Shown here: one piece after another, positions 1 to 10,482 of the stretch
Layout of the letters: each line of letters starts with the position of its first letter
How positions within the stretch are numbered: the first letter of the stretch is position 1
Source of the DNA: Chimonanthus salicifolius
Taxonomy: Eukaryota > Streptophyta > Magnoliopsida > Laurales > Calycanthaceae
Assembly: GCA_013350335.1 (NCBI GenBank)
Contig: CM023535.1
Coordinates: forward strand, 37,570,069-37,634,068
Length of the DNA: 64,000 nucleotides
Direction of reading: 5' to 3'
Translations under genes and position numbers: made by a program
The notes under the pieces: model-generated
The model's database searches: none
The model's input: only the letters and a program-made list of their open reading frames with translations
Told to the model about the DNA's origin: nothing

Positions 1-1448
1 TGGGAAACTGGACAAATTTGACAAACTGGACCAACTGGACAAATTGAACAAAGTGGACAAACTGGACCAATTGGACAAACTGAACAAAGTAGACAAACTG
101 GACAAACTATACAAACTGAACAAAGTGGACAAATTAGACAAACTGGACCAATTGGACAAATTTGACAATCTCGAACAGCTCGACAAATTTAATAAACTAG
201 ACAAACAGGGCAAACTGAACAAACTTGACAAAATGGAAAAACTAGTCGAACTGGACGAATAGGACAAAGTGGGTAAACTATACGAATTGGACAAAATAGA
301 CAAACTGGACATAGTGGACAAATTGGACATAGTGGACAACCTGGATAAAGTAGATGAAGTGGACAAATAAGACAGACTGGACAAACTGTATAAACTGGAG
401 AAACTGCACAAATTGGCTAAATTGGACCAACTCGACAAAGTGGACTAACTGGACCAACTGGACAAACTAGACGAATTGGACAAATTAGATAAACTGGTCA
501 AATTGGACAAATTGGACAAACTGAGCAAAGTGAACAAAATGGACAAACTTGACAAGCATGACTAACTAGACGAACTGGATAAAGTGGACAAATTGGACGA
601 ATTGGAAAAAGTGGACAAACATTACAAAGTGGACGAATGAGACGAATTGGACAAACTGGACAAACATGACGAACTGGACAAATTAGATAAACTGGACCAA
701 CTGGACTAACTTGACAAACATGACAAACTAGACAAACTAAAAAAAGTGAACAAAGTGGACAAACTAGATGAACTGTAAAAAGTGGGCAAATTTGTCAAAG
801 TGGACAAACAGGACAAAGTGGACGAACTGTACAAAGTGGACGAACTGGAAAAACTATTCAAACTGGACGAACATGACAAATTAATTAAACTGGGGAAATT
901 GGACAAATTTGACAAACTGGACCAACTGGACAAACTGAACAAAATGGACAAATCGGACAAAGTGAACAAACTGGACAAACTGGACAAATTAGACGAACTG
1001 GAAAAAGTGGGCAAATTTGTCAAAGTGGACAAACAGGACAAAGTGGACTGTTCGTACAAAGTGGACTAACTGGAAAAAGTAGTCAAAGTGGATGAACTAG
1101 ACAAATTAAATAAACTGGGGAAACTGGAAAAATTTGATGAACTGGACCAACTGGACAAACTGAACAAAGTGGACAAACTGGACCAACTGGATAAACTGGA
1201 CAAATTGAACAAAGTGAATAAAATAGACAAACTGGACAAATTAGACAAACTGGACCAACTGGACAAATTGGACAAATTTGACATTCTCGAAAAGCTCGAC
1301 AAACTTAACAAACTAGACAAACAGGAAAAACTGAACAAACTTGAAAAAATGGAAAAACTAGTCAAATTGGACGAATAGGACAAAGGGGACAAACTGTACG
1401 AAGTGGACAAAGTGCACAAACTGGACATAGTGGACAAACTGGATAAAG
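1..1448 (+). repeat. 9-bp LDK minisatellite, array A
   Basis: Tandem, variable 9-bp units of the form GGACAAACT, with GGACAAATT, GGACAAAGT, GGACGAACT and GAACAAAGT variants. The unit is a multiple of three and has no stop, so one plus frame reads Leu-Asp-Lys repeats and minus frames read Ser/Leu or Phe/Val/Gln strings. These open frames are a product of the repeat, not genes: there is no non-repetitive domain, and sporadic TAA/TAG units break every frame. The order of variants from about 480 to 1440 is repeated from about 14085 to 15020 (offset near 13.58 kb), so the two arrays are copies of one ancestral array. The array ends where viral leader sequence begins. Confidence 0.9.
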
Positions 1449-1565
1449 TAGAATAAGGAAAATAAAAACTCTAAAGAGAATTGGATAGATCAACTTGGCT
1501 AAAAAGCTTCAGATCCTGGATAATAGATTTAATTTATCTAAATCCTTTTTTTTTTTAACACAGAT

Positions 1566-1790
1566 TTAAATACGAGATAATAATTCTAATTCTTCATTCA
1601 ATCTATTACAATACTCTCTTATTTGATTACATAAGCGTACTAACATAGATCTTCTAATAGTTTGAACACGGATAACAAGATATCCTACTATGACTATATT
1701 TTCATCAATTTGTCTGATAGCATTTTCTAATCTTCTTAATATTCGAACATCATCATAATACCTCCTAAGCAGAGCAAGACGAATAGACAT
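1566..1790 (-). pseudogene. Fused small viral ORF1-ORF2 remnant
   Basis: An open frame of 74 codons. Its first 18 or so residues (MSIRLALLRRYY...) match viral ORF1 and the rest matches the C-terminal two thirds of ORF2 (compare the separate ORFs at 47842-48072 and 48074-48310). An internal deletion joined the two at a short similarity (TTAAGAA in ORF1, TTAGAAG in ORF2). There is no GT/AG at the junction, so this is a deletion, not a spliced copy. The same fusion is present at 13131-13355, so the two were duplicated after the deletion. ORF2-type proteins of badnaviruses are coiled-coil, virion-associated proteins; that role is inferred only from position and helical character. Confidence 0.75.
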
Positions 1791-1793
1791 ATT

Positions 1794-1863
1794 CTAGCAA
1801 AAAAAACAACATGATTAGATAATAACAAACTTATATTATCAAACTCATAAAAACTTTACTTAC
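1794..1863 (-). other. Probable leader mini-intron (copy 1)
   Basis: On the minus strand a consensus donor (CT/GTAAGT) is followed 70 nt later by a T-rich tract and TTTTTTGCTAG just before the small ORF's ATG. A plant-like branch point (TCTAATC) lies about 20 nt before the acceptor. The same layout recurs in four other copies. Splicing itself cannot be seen here. Confidence 0.5.
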
Positions 1864-1981
1864 AGAAGATTGTACAGGACTTCAAACTCTACCACACTTA
1901 AACTTCAAACTCACACTCACACTCACATTTATATTTTTTATAATTTTCTGATCTATATCCACCAAAGGAAACCCCCAGCTC

Positions 1982-1990
1982 CTTATATAG
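1982..1990 (-). promoter_or_regulatory. Candidate viral TATA box
   Basis: Minus-strand CTATATAAG followed by GAGCTGG, similar in form to caulimovirus promoter TATA boxes. It lies about 190 bp upstream of the small ORF and is conserved at 13541, 57941 and about 60211. Promoter use is inferred. Its place downstream of the primer-binding site is unusual. Confidence 0.45.
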
Positions 1991-2181
1991 GTGGAGCTTA
2001 CAAAAAGAGCCCACTCTCATCCGACCATGAGAGGACTTAAACCAAAAGCAACAGAAAAAGGAATGGCTCCCCACCCAAGCCTCCAAACACATTTTTCAAA
2101 AGTTGATGGGCAATGGTACCTTAGGTGGAACAGCTAATTGCCACATGGAATGCATACCCCCACCAAAGGTATAAAACAAAA

Positions 2182-2263
2182 CAACTTTATTTACAAGTGG
2201 CATCTCAAAAGGCAGCCCCTACCAACTTTATTTACAAGTGGCATCTCAAAAGGCAGCCCCTAC
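2182..2263 (-). repeat. 41-bp direct repeat, two copies, upstream of TATA box
   Basis: Two head-to-tail 41-bp units (2182-2222 and 2223-2263), each holding CAAGTGGCATCTCAAAAGGC. An identical pair sits at 13741-13822. They lie about 200-280 bp upstream of the candidate TATA box in viral sense, where a duplicated enhancer would be plausible, but no function is shown. Confidence 0.85.
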
Positions 2264-2496
2264 CAACTTCATGACAAAATATGTTCTCTGGAGAAGATCT
2301 GAGAATATCTCTTTTTTACTAGATGCTAACTTTTCTTCCAAGTAATGATAACTAGCAACAACATCTTTTCTTCTCAGCATTTGTTGAATGAAGACATCAT
2401 TTCTTCTATGCATGACACCTACAAGGTATTATCAAGATATTATGTACAACCAACATTGATGGGACCACATTTCTATTCTTTTCTTTATACTAGCCA

Positions 2497-2815
2497 AACA
2501 TTGAAGAAAATAGTCCTCAGGTTCAGCTCATCAAACAATTCCAATCATGTACATGTCATTCAGATGATAAAGAATCTGAAGGAGAATGGTCGATACCATC
2601 TGACGAAGATCTTGGTATCCACATTCGTGTCCTCACTGCCCCTCAAAAATTACTTCTAAAAATGGTTGATAACATATCCGATCCAGAGAAAAAAGTTCAA
2701 TTTTTAAATCAAATTTCAAAATTGGGGGGAGGAGAAGAAGGAGAAAGTTCACAACCAAAAATTTCCTTTGAAGAAAATGGAAATGATGATAAAACACCAT
2801 ATTATCCAAAAAGGC
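2497..2815 (+). pseudogene. Viral polyprotein fragment, between zinc knuckle and protease
   Basis: An open stretch without its own start codon, matching the acidic linker and the following segment of the viral polyprotein seen on the minus strand around 9400-9700 and on the plus strand around 51680-51995. It includes the EGEWSIPSDEDLGIH and DPEKKVQFLNQISKLGGGEE segments. It begins at an inverted join to leader sequence and ends near 2815 at a join to plus-strand leader. The longest ATG-started frame here is in a different frame and is not the coding one. Confidence 0.75.
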
Positions 2816-2817
2816 TA

Positions 2818-3220
2818 AAATGGATTTAGATGAATTAAATCTATTATCCAGGATCTGAAGCTTTTTAGCCACGTTGATCTATCCAATTCTCTTTAGAGTT
2901 TTTATTTTTCCTTCTTATTCTCCACTTCTGTGCCTCGTTTATCTTCTTAAGAGTGTGGTCGCGTTGTAAGTCCCGCTTCAGGCCGTGATCAGGCATCAAG
3001 GGCAGTAAATCGTTGACAGAACTCTTCTTGTTTCTAACGAGTTACAAAAATGGAAAATTCTAAGGGAAAAACAAAACTTTTTAAGAATTGGTTTAAATCA
3101 TTTTAGTATCCTTCTAATAGATCTAATTCGTTTTCTTCATCCTATTAGTCTGCTTTAACCATTTTTACCCGTAATAGCTTAGAAAAAGAAAATTCAGAAA
3201 AAACAAAAAATTCAGAAGAA
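2818..3220 (+). other. Viral leader and broken N-terminus of polyprotein
   Basis: Plus-strand leader that follows the small ORFs in complete copies, with the GAGTGTGGTCGCGTTGTAAG segment. The natural polyprotein start appears to be the ATG at 3050 (MENSKGKT...), 57 codons upstream of and in frame with the methionine at 3221. The reading is blocked by TAG at 3104-3106 and again at 3146-3148. The first stop is shared with the minus-strand copy (12713-13130); the plus-strand copy at 48557 has a sense codon there but has lost its ATG. Confidence 0.7.
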
Positions 3221-4536
3221 ATGATATATGAAAATTTTGACCAAGCGATATCCAATTGGAAGTTGCCAGCCTTGCATGTAATAGAAATATATAGCAATGG
3301 CACGTTTGAAGAACAAAATGATTACCACATAAAAACTGTTGAAAAAACTGTTTCTCTCTCTGGAGGAAAACAGACAATTAAAGTTCTTGATAGAAGAATT
3401 ATTGAACAAATTAGAACCAAATACAACTACCTGCACATAGGATTAATTCAGGTAGGAATCAAACCACTGTTTCGATTAGGATTAAATGTTTCAGTGTGTG
3501 CTTATGTGCGAGATCAGAGACATGATGAGTTTGATGATTCTCTTTATGCTATGATCGAATCAAGTCTCTGTCATGGACCTATTTATTTTAACTGCTTTCC
3601 CAATATCACAATTGATGCTCATGATGATGATGTTCTTGATTGTGCAACTATTGGATTTCAAAGTAAAGGATTAAAGATGAGTCCAAGAAGTAAACTTTTT
3701 GCTATAGTTTATCGTGTGTTCTATAAATCTATGATCTCTGTCTTTCCCATGATAGCCTATAGAGATAAGGTTGATAAAGAAAAAACTACATTTCTCATAG
3801 AAACAAACTTTAACAATAATATGTTCATCCCAAAAGTCATCAGTTGGGAAGAAGTTGTTCTCCCAGGAAATTGGCAAATAGAAGATGTCACCCCAAGAGT
3901 AAATGAAATAACACATGATTTACAGAGTATAGTTAAATTACCAAATGGAAATGTTGAAGTCAATTTTAGGAGAAAAATGGAAAAAGCTAGGAGAAGTTTT
4001 GCCGGTTATACGGAAGGAAGAAAAAGTTTTAAATTAGAAGAAATAGATGATGACCAAAGGAGTAGTGAAAAGGAAGAAATGGATCAAAAAGTTTTTAGAA
4101 ACAAAGAAAGTGGAATCAACACCCTGTGTATAAAAGAACTTCATCACAAAAAACCTATAACCCTAGTGAGAGTGATTTTCTCCAAGGAGCCATAAGAATG
4201 GTTAGCATTCAAAAGCTAGAAGAAATACCTGTTAAAAAATTTGAAATTGATAAACCATATCTTAGAGAAAATTTGAAAAATCACCCTTTAAAAGATTGGT
4301 TCTTTAAAAAGTTTAACAAAGAAGAAAAGGATAAGATGAGAGAATTATGGTATTTCCAAATGGAGGAAGAAGAAAGAAATATACCTTTCTTTGACTGGTT
4401 CATGGAATATTTTAAAAAAGGGAAAATCAAAAAAAAAGAAACTCAAAACCCAGAACAAATAAGAGTTATAGGAAAAACAACAAGAACCTGGAAAGACACT
4501 GAAGGAAAAGAAGTTGATAAATCTCACCCACCTTAG
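3221..4536 (+). pseudogene. Viral movement-protein region of polyprotein
   Basis: Encodes the 30K-superfamily movement protein domain, which in plant pararetroviruses carries virions or nucleic acid through plasmodesmata. The core is residues 71-89 from the methionine at 3221 (HIGLIQVGIKPLFR), followed by an SLCHGP-FNCFPN segment typical of badnavirus and tungrovirus movement proteins. The frame is open to about 4117, where one base is missing compared with the other copies. Reading resumes in another frame (4126-4536) through a charged linker and stops at TAG 4534-4536, where a related copy has Trp. Closely related versions lie at 11350-12712 and 48557-50028. Confidence 0.85.
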
Positions 4537-5735
4537 AAGAAACTTTATATTTCTATCCCTAATACAGAAACCAAGAATTATGCCATGCCTGTAAAAAATG
4601 CATCTATTTATGAATCAAAATCAGACCCAAATGCTAGAGACATAGGTGTAGGTGTTGGAGATATAATTGAACAAAACAATTACACCAATCTATGTCTATT
4701 AACCATTGGAGAACAAACAGATCGAATAGAAAGAACAATCAAATTAAAACCCGAATTCAATAAAGATAAAAAAGAAAAATTAGAAGAAAGCTCTGCCAAT
4801 GCAGTATATGTTCCCAGACAATTACCTAAAGGAATTATTTTGCAAGAAGGACCATTCACAATGACAGACGAAATGCAAAAAAAATTATCCAATAGGATGG
4901 AAAGCCTCAATATGGAAAGAAAAGGATTTAGCATCCTAAGAGTCTCTGCTTCAGAGGATTTATTAATAAATCGTCTAAAGAAATGGAATCCTCAGGTAAA
5001 ATTGCCAGAGACAAAGAATTATTATCCTAGACCAAACCCTGTTGATCTACAACTCGAAGAAGCTCTATACACTTACACCTCAGAATTAACCTATTCAGGA
5101 AATTCTTTATATGAGTGGAACTTAGATGGATTAACAGAATATCAAATTGTCCAAATGGTTCACAGTATGTTAATATACTGTAATGCATGTGAAGTTAGAG
5201 GAAATACTCCAAGAAATATCTTTCTCATGATAACCACCTTTTTCAATGGAATATTAAGAAGATGGTGGAATTATGGATTAACTGGAGCTCAAAGACTTGA
5301 AATTGAGAGTGCTGTCAAAATGGATGAATTTGGAAGAATCCTTTATAGAGACAAAACCACAGGAAATTTAGTTGACCCCAATGTTAAGCTTGAAGCAGGT
5401 ACTAGGCAAATCCCTGATAATTGGGAAACTCAATCTGATTGTGTCATGTCTTGCTTCTATGCATCCTCAATGAATTCACTGGAGGAATTGCTCTGATTAA
5501 GGAGAAAAATAGACAGCAATTACATCGCTTGAGATGTAGAAATTTAGGAGAATTTCGTTGGTATAGAGATGTATTCTTGTCAAAAGTCTACCCACTAAAT
5601 GATTGTAATTCTGATATTTGGAAAGAAAGATTTATTTCAGGATTACCACCCTTATTTGCTGAAAAGGTGCGTAACTCCTTGAGAGAAGAAATGCATGGTA
5701 CTATTAATTACAGTTTGCTGACGTTTGGAGGAATG
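4537..5735 (+). pseudogene. Viral coat-protein region of polyprotein (truncated)
   Basis: Continues the movement-protein segment. From the methionine at 4585 it is open for 303 codons, covering the N-terminal linker and the start of the coat-protein core, with ELTYSGNSLYEWNLDG, a helical segment (EYQIVQMVHSMLIYCN) and a WWNYGLTGAQR motif. A one-base change near 5441 shifts the frame; the true frame continues to about 5733. There the sequence switches within a short shared TGACACCT to the viral leader, in the opposite sense to the next copy. The zinc knuckle, protease and RT are absent. Assignment as capsid rests on its place between movement protein and CCHC motif, as in Caulimoviridae. Confidence 0.75.
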
Positions 5736-5848
5736 ACACCTAGAAGATATTATCAAGATATTATGTACAACCAACATTGATGGGACCACATTTCTATTCT
5801 TTTCTTTATACTAGCCATATACCCCCACCAGAAAGAGATGAATCCACT

Positions 5849-5861
5849 GGCTCTGATACCA
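5849..5861 (-). promoter_or_regulatory. tRNA-Met primer-binding site of the virus
   Basis: The minus strand reads TGGTATCAGAGCC, the complement of the 3' end of plant initiator tRNA-Met and the standard minus-strand primer site of Caulimoviridae. It lies about 40 nt after the ORF4 stop. The same flank at 14070-14081 is cut off right at this site, marking it as the point where the viral DNA was opened. Confidence 0.85.
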
Positions 5862-5900
5862 ATACAGTAGGATCTACAATGACAGGAATCATCTCAAATT

Positions 5901-7218
5901 TCAAATCTTCTTTTTCATTAATTCTTTTGCTTTAGCAGAATTTTTTCGGAATAATTCAGCTAACCGAGACTCCTTTTCGACTTCTTTTTCTTTTCCTTTG
6001 TCTTTTACTGAACAATACCAAAACTTTCCACCATGAAGATATTCTGTAACTGAGCCATCAGGATTAACATGAGAGTCAGGATCCCATCAAGGATGGAGAT
6101 CTTCAAGAGGCACAATTTCATCATCAAGATTTTCTTCTGGATCATGATTACTATCCCAATCATGATTACCAATTTTTTTCTTTGGGAGATACTCTTCTAA
6201 AATTTGTTTAATCTTTTCTTCAAAATTGACGGAGTCAACAGACATGTCCATTGGCTCAGGAGATTTTTCTCGAGCAATTTCTTTGGCAATCTTTTTGCCA
6301 ACAGATCAGCCATGAGCATTTCATTCTCAAAAGGTTTTTCTTCAGGAAGAAGAATTTCTTCTTTAACAGGAGGAGAGATTTGATTCAGAATTCTCTCATA
6401 AGTATCATTTTCAATCTTAGGCCACCACTTTTGATAAAAAGTCTGATAAAGAGATGGTAAACCATATAAGTCCTTTTTTACTTCAAACTTCCATTGGAAA
6501 ATATAAGGGATATGAAATTTAGCAAAGAAGAGAAGCATATTGATGGATTCGCATGGAACCTTTTCTTCAACTTGAGAAAACTTAATAAACAAATAACGAA
6601 AATTATCAGGAAGGATTTTCTGAGAAGCACCAAAATATGACCACCAGGTGAAGAGAAACCAGGATGTGAAATTACGATGAATAGGAGTGACATCAGGCTT
6701 TCTTCTTTGAATCTGATGAACCAGGAATGATTATATTGGCGATTTTGCCATATCAAAGCAAATTTCCAGGCATCAATATAATCCCAATAATTAAAGAACT
6801 CAGTCGAATTGTATAATTGGACTGATTTTGTCATGTACAAGGGACCATCCCAATCTTCCTCAGTAAGGATTTTGAGAATAGTGAGCTTTGAGTAAGTGAT
6901 GATACCATTTGCATTCTTATTGTGGAAGATGAGGACACTTTTCGTCTGATGTAAAATATTGAGATACCAATCTCTGGTCTTCCTTTTATCAGGGGAATAA
7001 TAATGAAGCCCCTTCCCAAAGAGAAAATAAACATTATCTTCTACAGATCTTTCTTCCATAAGACAATCTGAAGTAACAAGAATTCTGTTACCAGTGTAAA
7101 GATATAATTCTGATTGACTTGGGTCTTTTGTTGGAGTAAAACCCTTTTGGCTTTCTTCTTGATCTGCCAATTTCTCATTCCCTTTTTTCTTCATGAACGG
7201 GGAAGAACGACTTGCCAT
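5901..7218 (-). pseudogene. Viral ORF4, unknown function (copy B)
   Basis: Starts at the ATG at 7218 (MASRSSPFMKK...), overlapping the end of the polyprotein, and ends with TGA at 5901-5903; about 430 codons when indels are allowed for. The protein is rich in aromatic residues in the middle (FNYWDYIDAWKFA, FPSWFLFTWWSYFG) and charged at the C-terminus, with a conserved NPDG...FWYSS segment near the end. Copy B has single-base losses near 6690 and near 6290 that shift the frame. By position it corresponds to ORF4/P46 of rice tungro bacilliform virus or the second ORF of florendovirus-type elements; I recognise no domain. Other copies lie at 54034-54864, 54877-56174 and 57961-59254. Confidence 0.75.
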
Positions 7219-7627
7219 TTTGTCGTCCCTGAAGAAATTCTCTAGTAAGAAAGTCAGGGAGAGAGTTAGAATTTCCATTAATAAATTCAATCTTAAATTC
7301 AAAAACTGATAAAATGGCTTGCCATCTAGCAAATATTTGCTTAGAGATAAGATTTTTAACATCTTTTTCCAGAATTTCTTTTGCTGCTTTAGCATCAACT
7401 CTTATGAGAAATTCTTTGTTCAATAAATCATGTTGGAATTTCGTCACACAAATAACTATGGCAAGAACTTCCTTTTTGATGGTTGAATATTTCTTTTGTG
7501 CTTCATTCCATAATCCAGAATTAAATCTTATTAATTCTTCTTTTGAGTCTTTTTGTTGTAAGAGGATTCCACCATATCCGACATCAGAGGCATCAGTTTG
7601 AACTATTTTGAAAGCTTCTGGGTCAGA
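7175..7627 (-). pseudogene. Viral RNase H domain (copy B)
   Basis: The C-terminal part of the polyprotein, which would degrade the RNA template during reverse transcription. It holds VQTDASD-GYGGILL (first catalytic Asp), KKEVLAIV (catalytic Glu) and IRVDAKAAKEI (a later Asp), ending with ...LPDFLTREFLQGRQNGK. A TGA just upstream (ending at 7628) separates it from RT. Elsewhere the polyprotein stops at TAG right after RQNGK, overlapping the ORF4 ATG; here that stop is changed and the frame runs on to 7175. Confidence 0.8.
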
Positions 7628-8482
7628 TCAACATCTACAAGGAAGATTTTTAACTCTTTCTTTAATCTTTTTTACTGCATTAGTGTGATGGATAAACCAT
7701 TCCTGAGGATTTTTCTTTAATCTTTCCTGGAGAAGTTTTCTATCTTTTGCCAAATCTTGATAGAAAAACCCAACATAATTTCCACATCCAAGAAATCTTT
7801 GTAGCATATTTTTATCTTTAATTTCATCTGGAAATTTATCAGCAAATTGAATAACACTATTAGTTGGAGTTATTTTTCTGTCTTGGATCTCAAATCCTAA
7901 GAACCTGATTTTCTGCTGAAAGAGATTCATTTTTCTTTTAGATAAAGCCAATCCATTTTCTTTTACTACTCTTTTGAAAATACCCAAGTGTTTCCAATGT
8001 TGTAACACAGATTCTGAAAAAATAAGAATATCATCAATGTAAACAATGGCAAACTGGGTGTAAGACGAGAAAATATTATTCATAATATTCTGAAATTCAG
8101 ACGGAGCATTTTTCAATCCAAAAGGCATAACATTCCATTCATAATGTCCCGTTGGAACAGTGAATGCAGTTTTATATCTATCTTCTTCTTTTATCTGGAT
8201 CTGCCAAAATCCTGATTTTAAATCAAATTTTGAAAATATTTTGGCATTGTTTAATCTGTTTAGCAAATCCTGAGTATTAGGCAAAGGATACCTAATAGAT
8301 TGAAGAACTTTGTTTAATGGTTTATAATTGATTACCAATCTTGGAACTCCTCTTTCGATTTCAGTGGCCTTTTCAACATAAAATGCCGTACAACTCCAAG
8401 GGGATTTGCTCTTTCTAATTAATCCTTTCTTCAGAAGATCATTGATTTCTTCTTGGCAAAGCTTCAAAGGAGTAGCATCCAT
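7628..8482 (-). pseudogene. Viral reverse transcriptase domain (copy B)
   Basis: The best preserved catalytic domain in the window: 284 codons open from a methionine at 8482. Counting from it: LVINYKPLNKVL at 49-60, FDLKSGFWQI (motif A Asp) at 86-95, MPFGLKNAPSEF at 119-130 and YIDDIL (the catalytic Asp pair) at 148-153, followed by a FLGFEI segment and the connection domain. This is the caulimovirid/Ty3 type of RT. It ends at an in-frame TGA (7628) where a sister copy has a sense codon. Upstream, 8483-8823 belongs to the same polyprotein and has a stop near 8657. It is part of a polyprotein, not a separate gene. Confidence 0.85.
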
Positions 8483-8823
8483 TTGAGATGGACGAGCTTT
8501 AGTAGGAATATCCTTTTCATTAAAATCTTTTACATATAGTAATCCTACTATGTGTCTTTTTCTATTCCAAAAGGCTGATGGTAATTCAGAACAACATTCT
8601 TCTTCAATCTGTTTGGTGAATTCTTCTAATTTTGTTTTAAATTCTTTTTTCTCTAATTATTTTGTCATTTGGACACATTTAATTTCATTTTTTAATCTAT
8701 TTATGTAATTTTCTCTTGTGGCAATAACCTGATTTATCCTTTGGATTTTCGTCTCACAAGGATCATCTATAAAATCAAGATTTACTTCAATCCCTTTGAT
8801 ATTTGTAGAAATTCCTTTTGTTG

Positions 8824-10482
8824 TTACAGAAAAGGGCTGGATTTGAAGAATAAATGGAGATCAAAGGAGTACATCATTTGAACATTTGGGATTTTTCTTT
8901 CTATGGAAATAGTCGTTCCATTAGCAGCAGAAACAAACTGTTTTGATTCACTTGTAAATTCAATAGGAACGATTCCAAGTCTGATAACATTTAAGTCAGC
9001 ACCAGTGTCAATTATGGCATTAACAATCTTCTCAAAGTTTTTTATTTTTATTTTTACCTGAACTCTCCACTGTTGGTAAATACATTTTGTAGGAATTACA
9101 CCAATAGAGATTCTGCTAATTTCTCCTTTAATTCTTTGGACAAATTTTTCTTCATCATATTTTTCAATAGCACCATCATTTTCTAACCAAGTTAACCTTT
9201 CATCAAGCTCATTTTGTTTTTTGGTTAACGCTAATCTTAATTCACGAAGTTCTCTCTTTTGATCATTTAATTCTCTTTGTAAGTCTGAGAGAGTTAAGGG
9301 TTTATTTATAGTATGAATTTTTTCTGCTCTATTCATGAGGTCAATCATGGAATAGGTTGGTGTGTGAATTGTTTCTTTCTCTTTTATCCTTTTTGGATAA
9401 TATGGTGTTTTATCATCATTTCCATTTTCTTCAAAGGAAATTTTTGGTTGTGAACTTTCTCCTTCTTCTCCTCCCCCCAATTTTGAAATTTGATTTAAAA
9501 ATTGAACTTTTTTCTCTGGATCGAGTATGTTATCAACCATTTCTAGAAGTAATTTTTTAGGGGCAGTGAGGACACGAATGTGGATACCAAGATCTTCATC
9601 AGATGGTATCGACCATTCTCCTTCAGATTCTTTATCATCTGAATGACATGTATATGATTGGAATTGTTTGATGAGCTGAACCTGAGGACTATTTTCTTCA
9701 ATGTCAGTTGAAGAATTAGATTCATATTCTTCTTCGTCTTCTGAGGAACTTGAATCAGATTGTTCTTGTTCAGTATTTTCCTCTTCATTTTTGGTATTGA
9801 TTTTTCTAAGTTTCTTTTTAGAAGGATTTTCTTTTTTAAAGCATTTACTTGAATAATGACCCTTTTTCCCGCAAGTATAACAAGTCGGAACAGTTTCTTT
9901 TATATATTTCTTTTTGAAATATTTTCTAGATTTTCTTTTGAATGGGATGAGGTCATCGGATTTTCTCTGTTTTTTATATCTTCCGGGTTTATATTTTCTT
10001 ACCATTTTGTTTCTTCTATCCGGAGTAAATCTAAAACGCAAAGGTTTTCTCTTTGATTCAGGTGTTTGATCTAAACCAAACTGGAAACAAAAATCTCCTA
10101 ATTCTTTATCTCCAGAATATTTTCTCATTTTTTCAGCTTGTTTACTGATCTTTAAATCAGTACAAAGATTCATGCTAATTTTGTTAATTCTTTGTATAAT
10201 TCCTCCGAACGTCAGCAAACTGTAATTAATAGTACCAAGCATTTCTTCTCTCAAGGAGTTACGCACCTTTTCAGCAAATAAGGGTGGTAATCCTGAAATA
10301 AATCTTTCTTTCCAAATATCAGAATTACAATCATTTAGTTGGTAGATTTTTGACAAGAATACATCTCTATACCAACGAAATTCTCCTAAATTTCTACATC
10401 TCAAGCGATGTAATTGCTGTCTATTTTTCTCCTTAATCAGAGCAATTCCTCCAGTGAATTCATTGAGGATGCATAGAAGCAA
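8824..10482 (-). pseudogene. Viral coat-protein C-terminus, zinc knuckle and protease (copy B)
   Basis: The longest open frame in the window (552 codons). Order: end of the coat-protein core (residues 1 to about 120), Arg/Lys-rich stretch (about 145-195), CCHC zinc knuckle CYTCGKKGHYSSKC (about 200-213, coded near 9840-9885), acidic Ser/Glu-rich linker (about 225-300), coiled coil (about 400-440), and an aspartic protease with IIDTGADLNVI (about 488, coded near 8980-9017). In pararetroviruses the knuckle binds nucleic acid and the protease matures the polyprotein. The end is damaged: a deletion of about 66 bp near 8875, compared with 52485-52555, removes part of the protease and shifts the frame. 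Confidence 0.85.

Larger units (their letters stand above)
1449..2496 (-). mobile_element. Pararetrovirus leader/promoter fragment (copy 1)
   Basis: Minus-strand fragment of an endogenous caulimovirid. It matches, nearly base for base, the leader half of the longer minus-strand copy at 13011-14045. Read 5' to 3' on the minus strand it holds the post-primer-site leader (2496 to about 2340), a 41-bp direct repeat, a TATA box, the short leader intron, and a fused small ORF ending in a poly-A/purine tract near 1550. At 1449 it is cut off in the leader that precedes the polyprotein and joins minisatellite. At 2496 it joins a plus-strand polyprotein fragment, so it forms half of an inverted pair. 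Confidence 0.85.

Noticed and set aside
44..1437. Open frames of 72-123 codons in the minisatellite (LDK or Ser/Leu-rich)
   Set aside because: They follow from a stop-free 9-bp unit. They have no unique domain and are broken by TAA/TAG variants; the same applies at 14211-15269, 45220-47280 and 60221-62397.
1566..1790. A spliced (retroprocessed) copy joining ORF1 to ORF2
   Set aside because: The intact copy has no GT donor or AG acceptor at the join; short sequence similarity points to deletion.
2345..2659. 104-codon ATG-started frame
   Set aside because: It crosses the inverted join from leader into a polyprotein fragment and reads the latter out of frame.
3671..3963. Minus-strand frames opposite the movement protein (also at 11970-12262 and 12497-12768)
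   Set aside because: Shadows of the coding strand; no conserved start and no domain.
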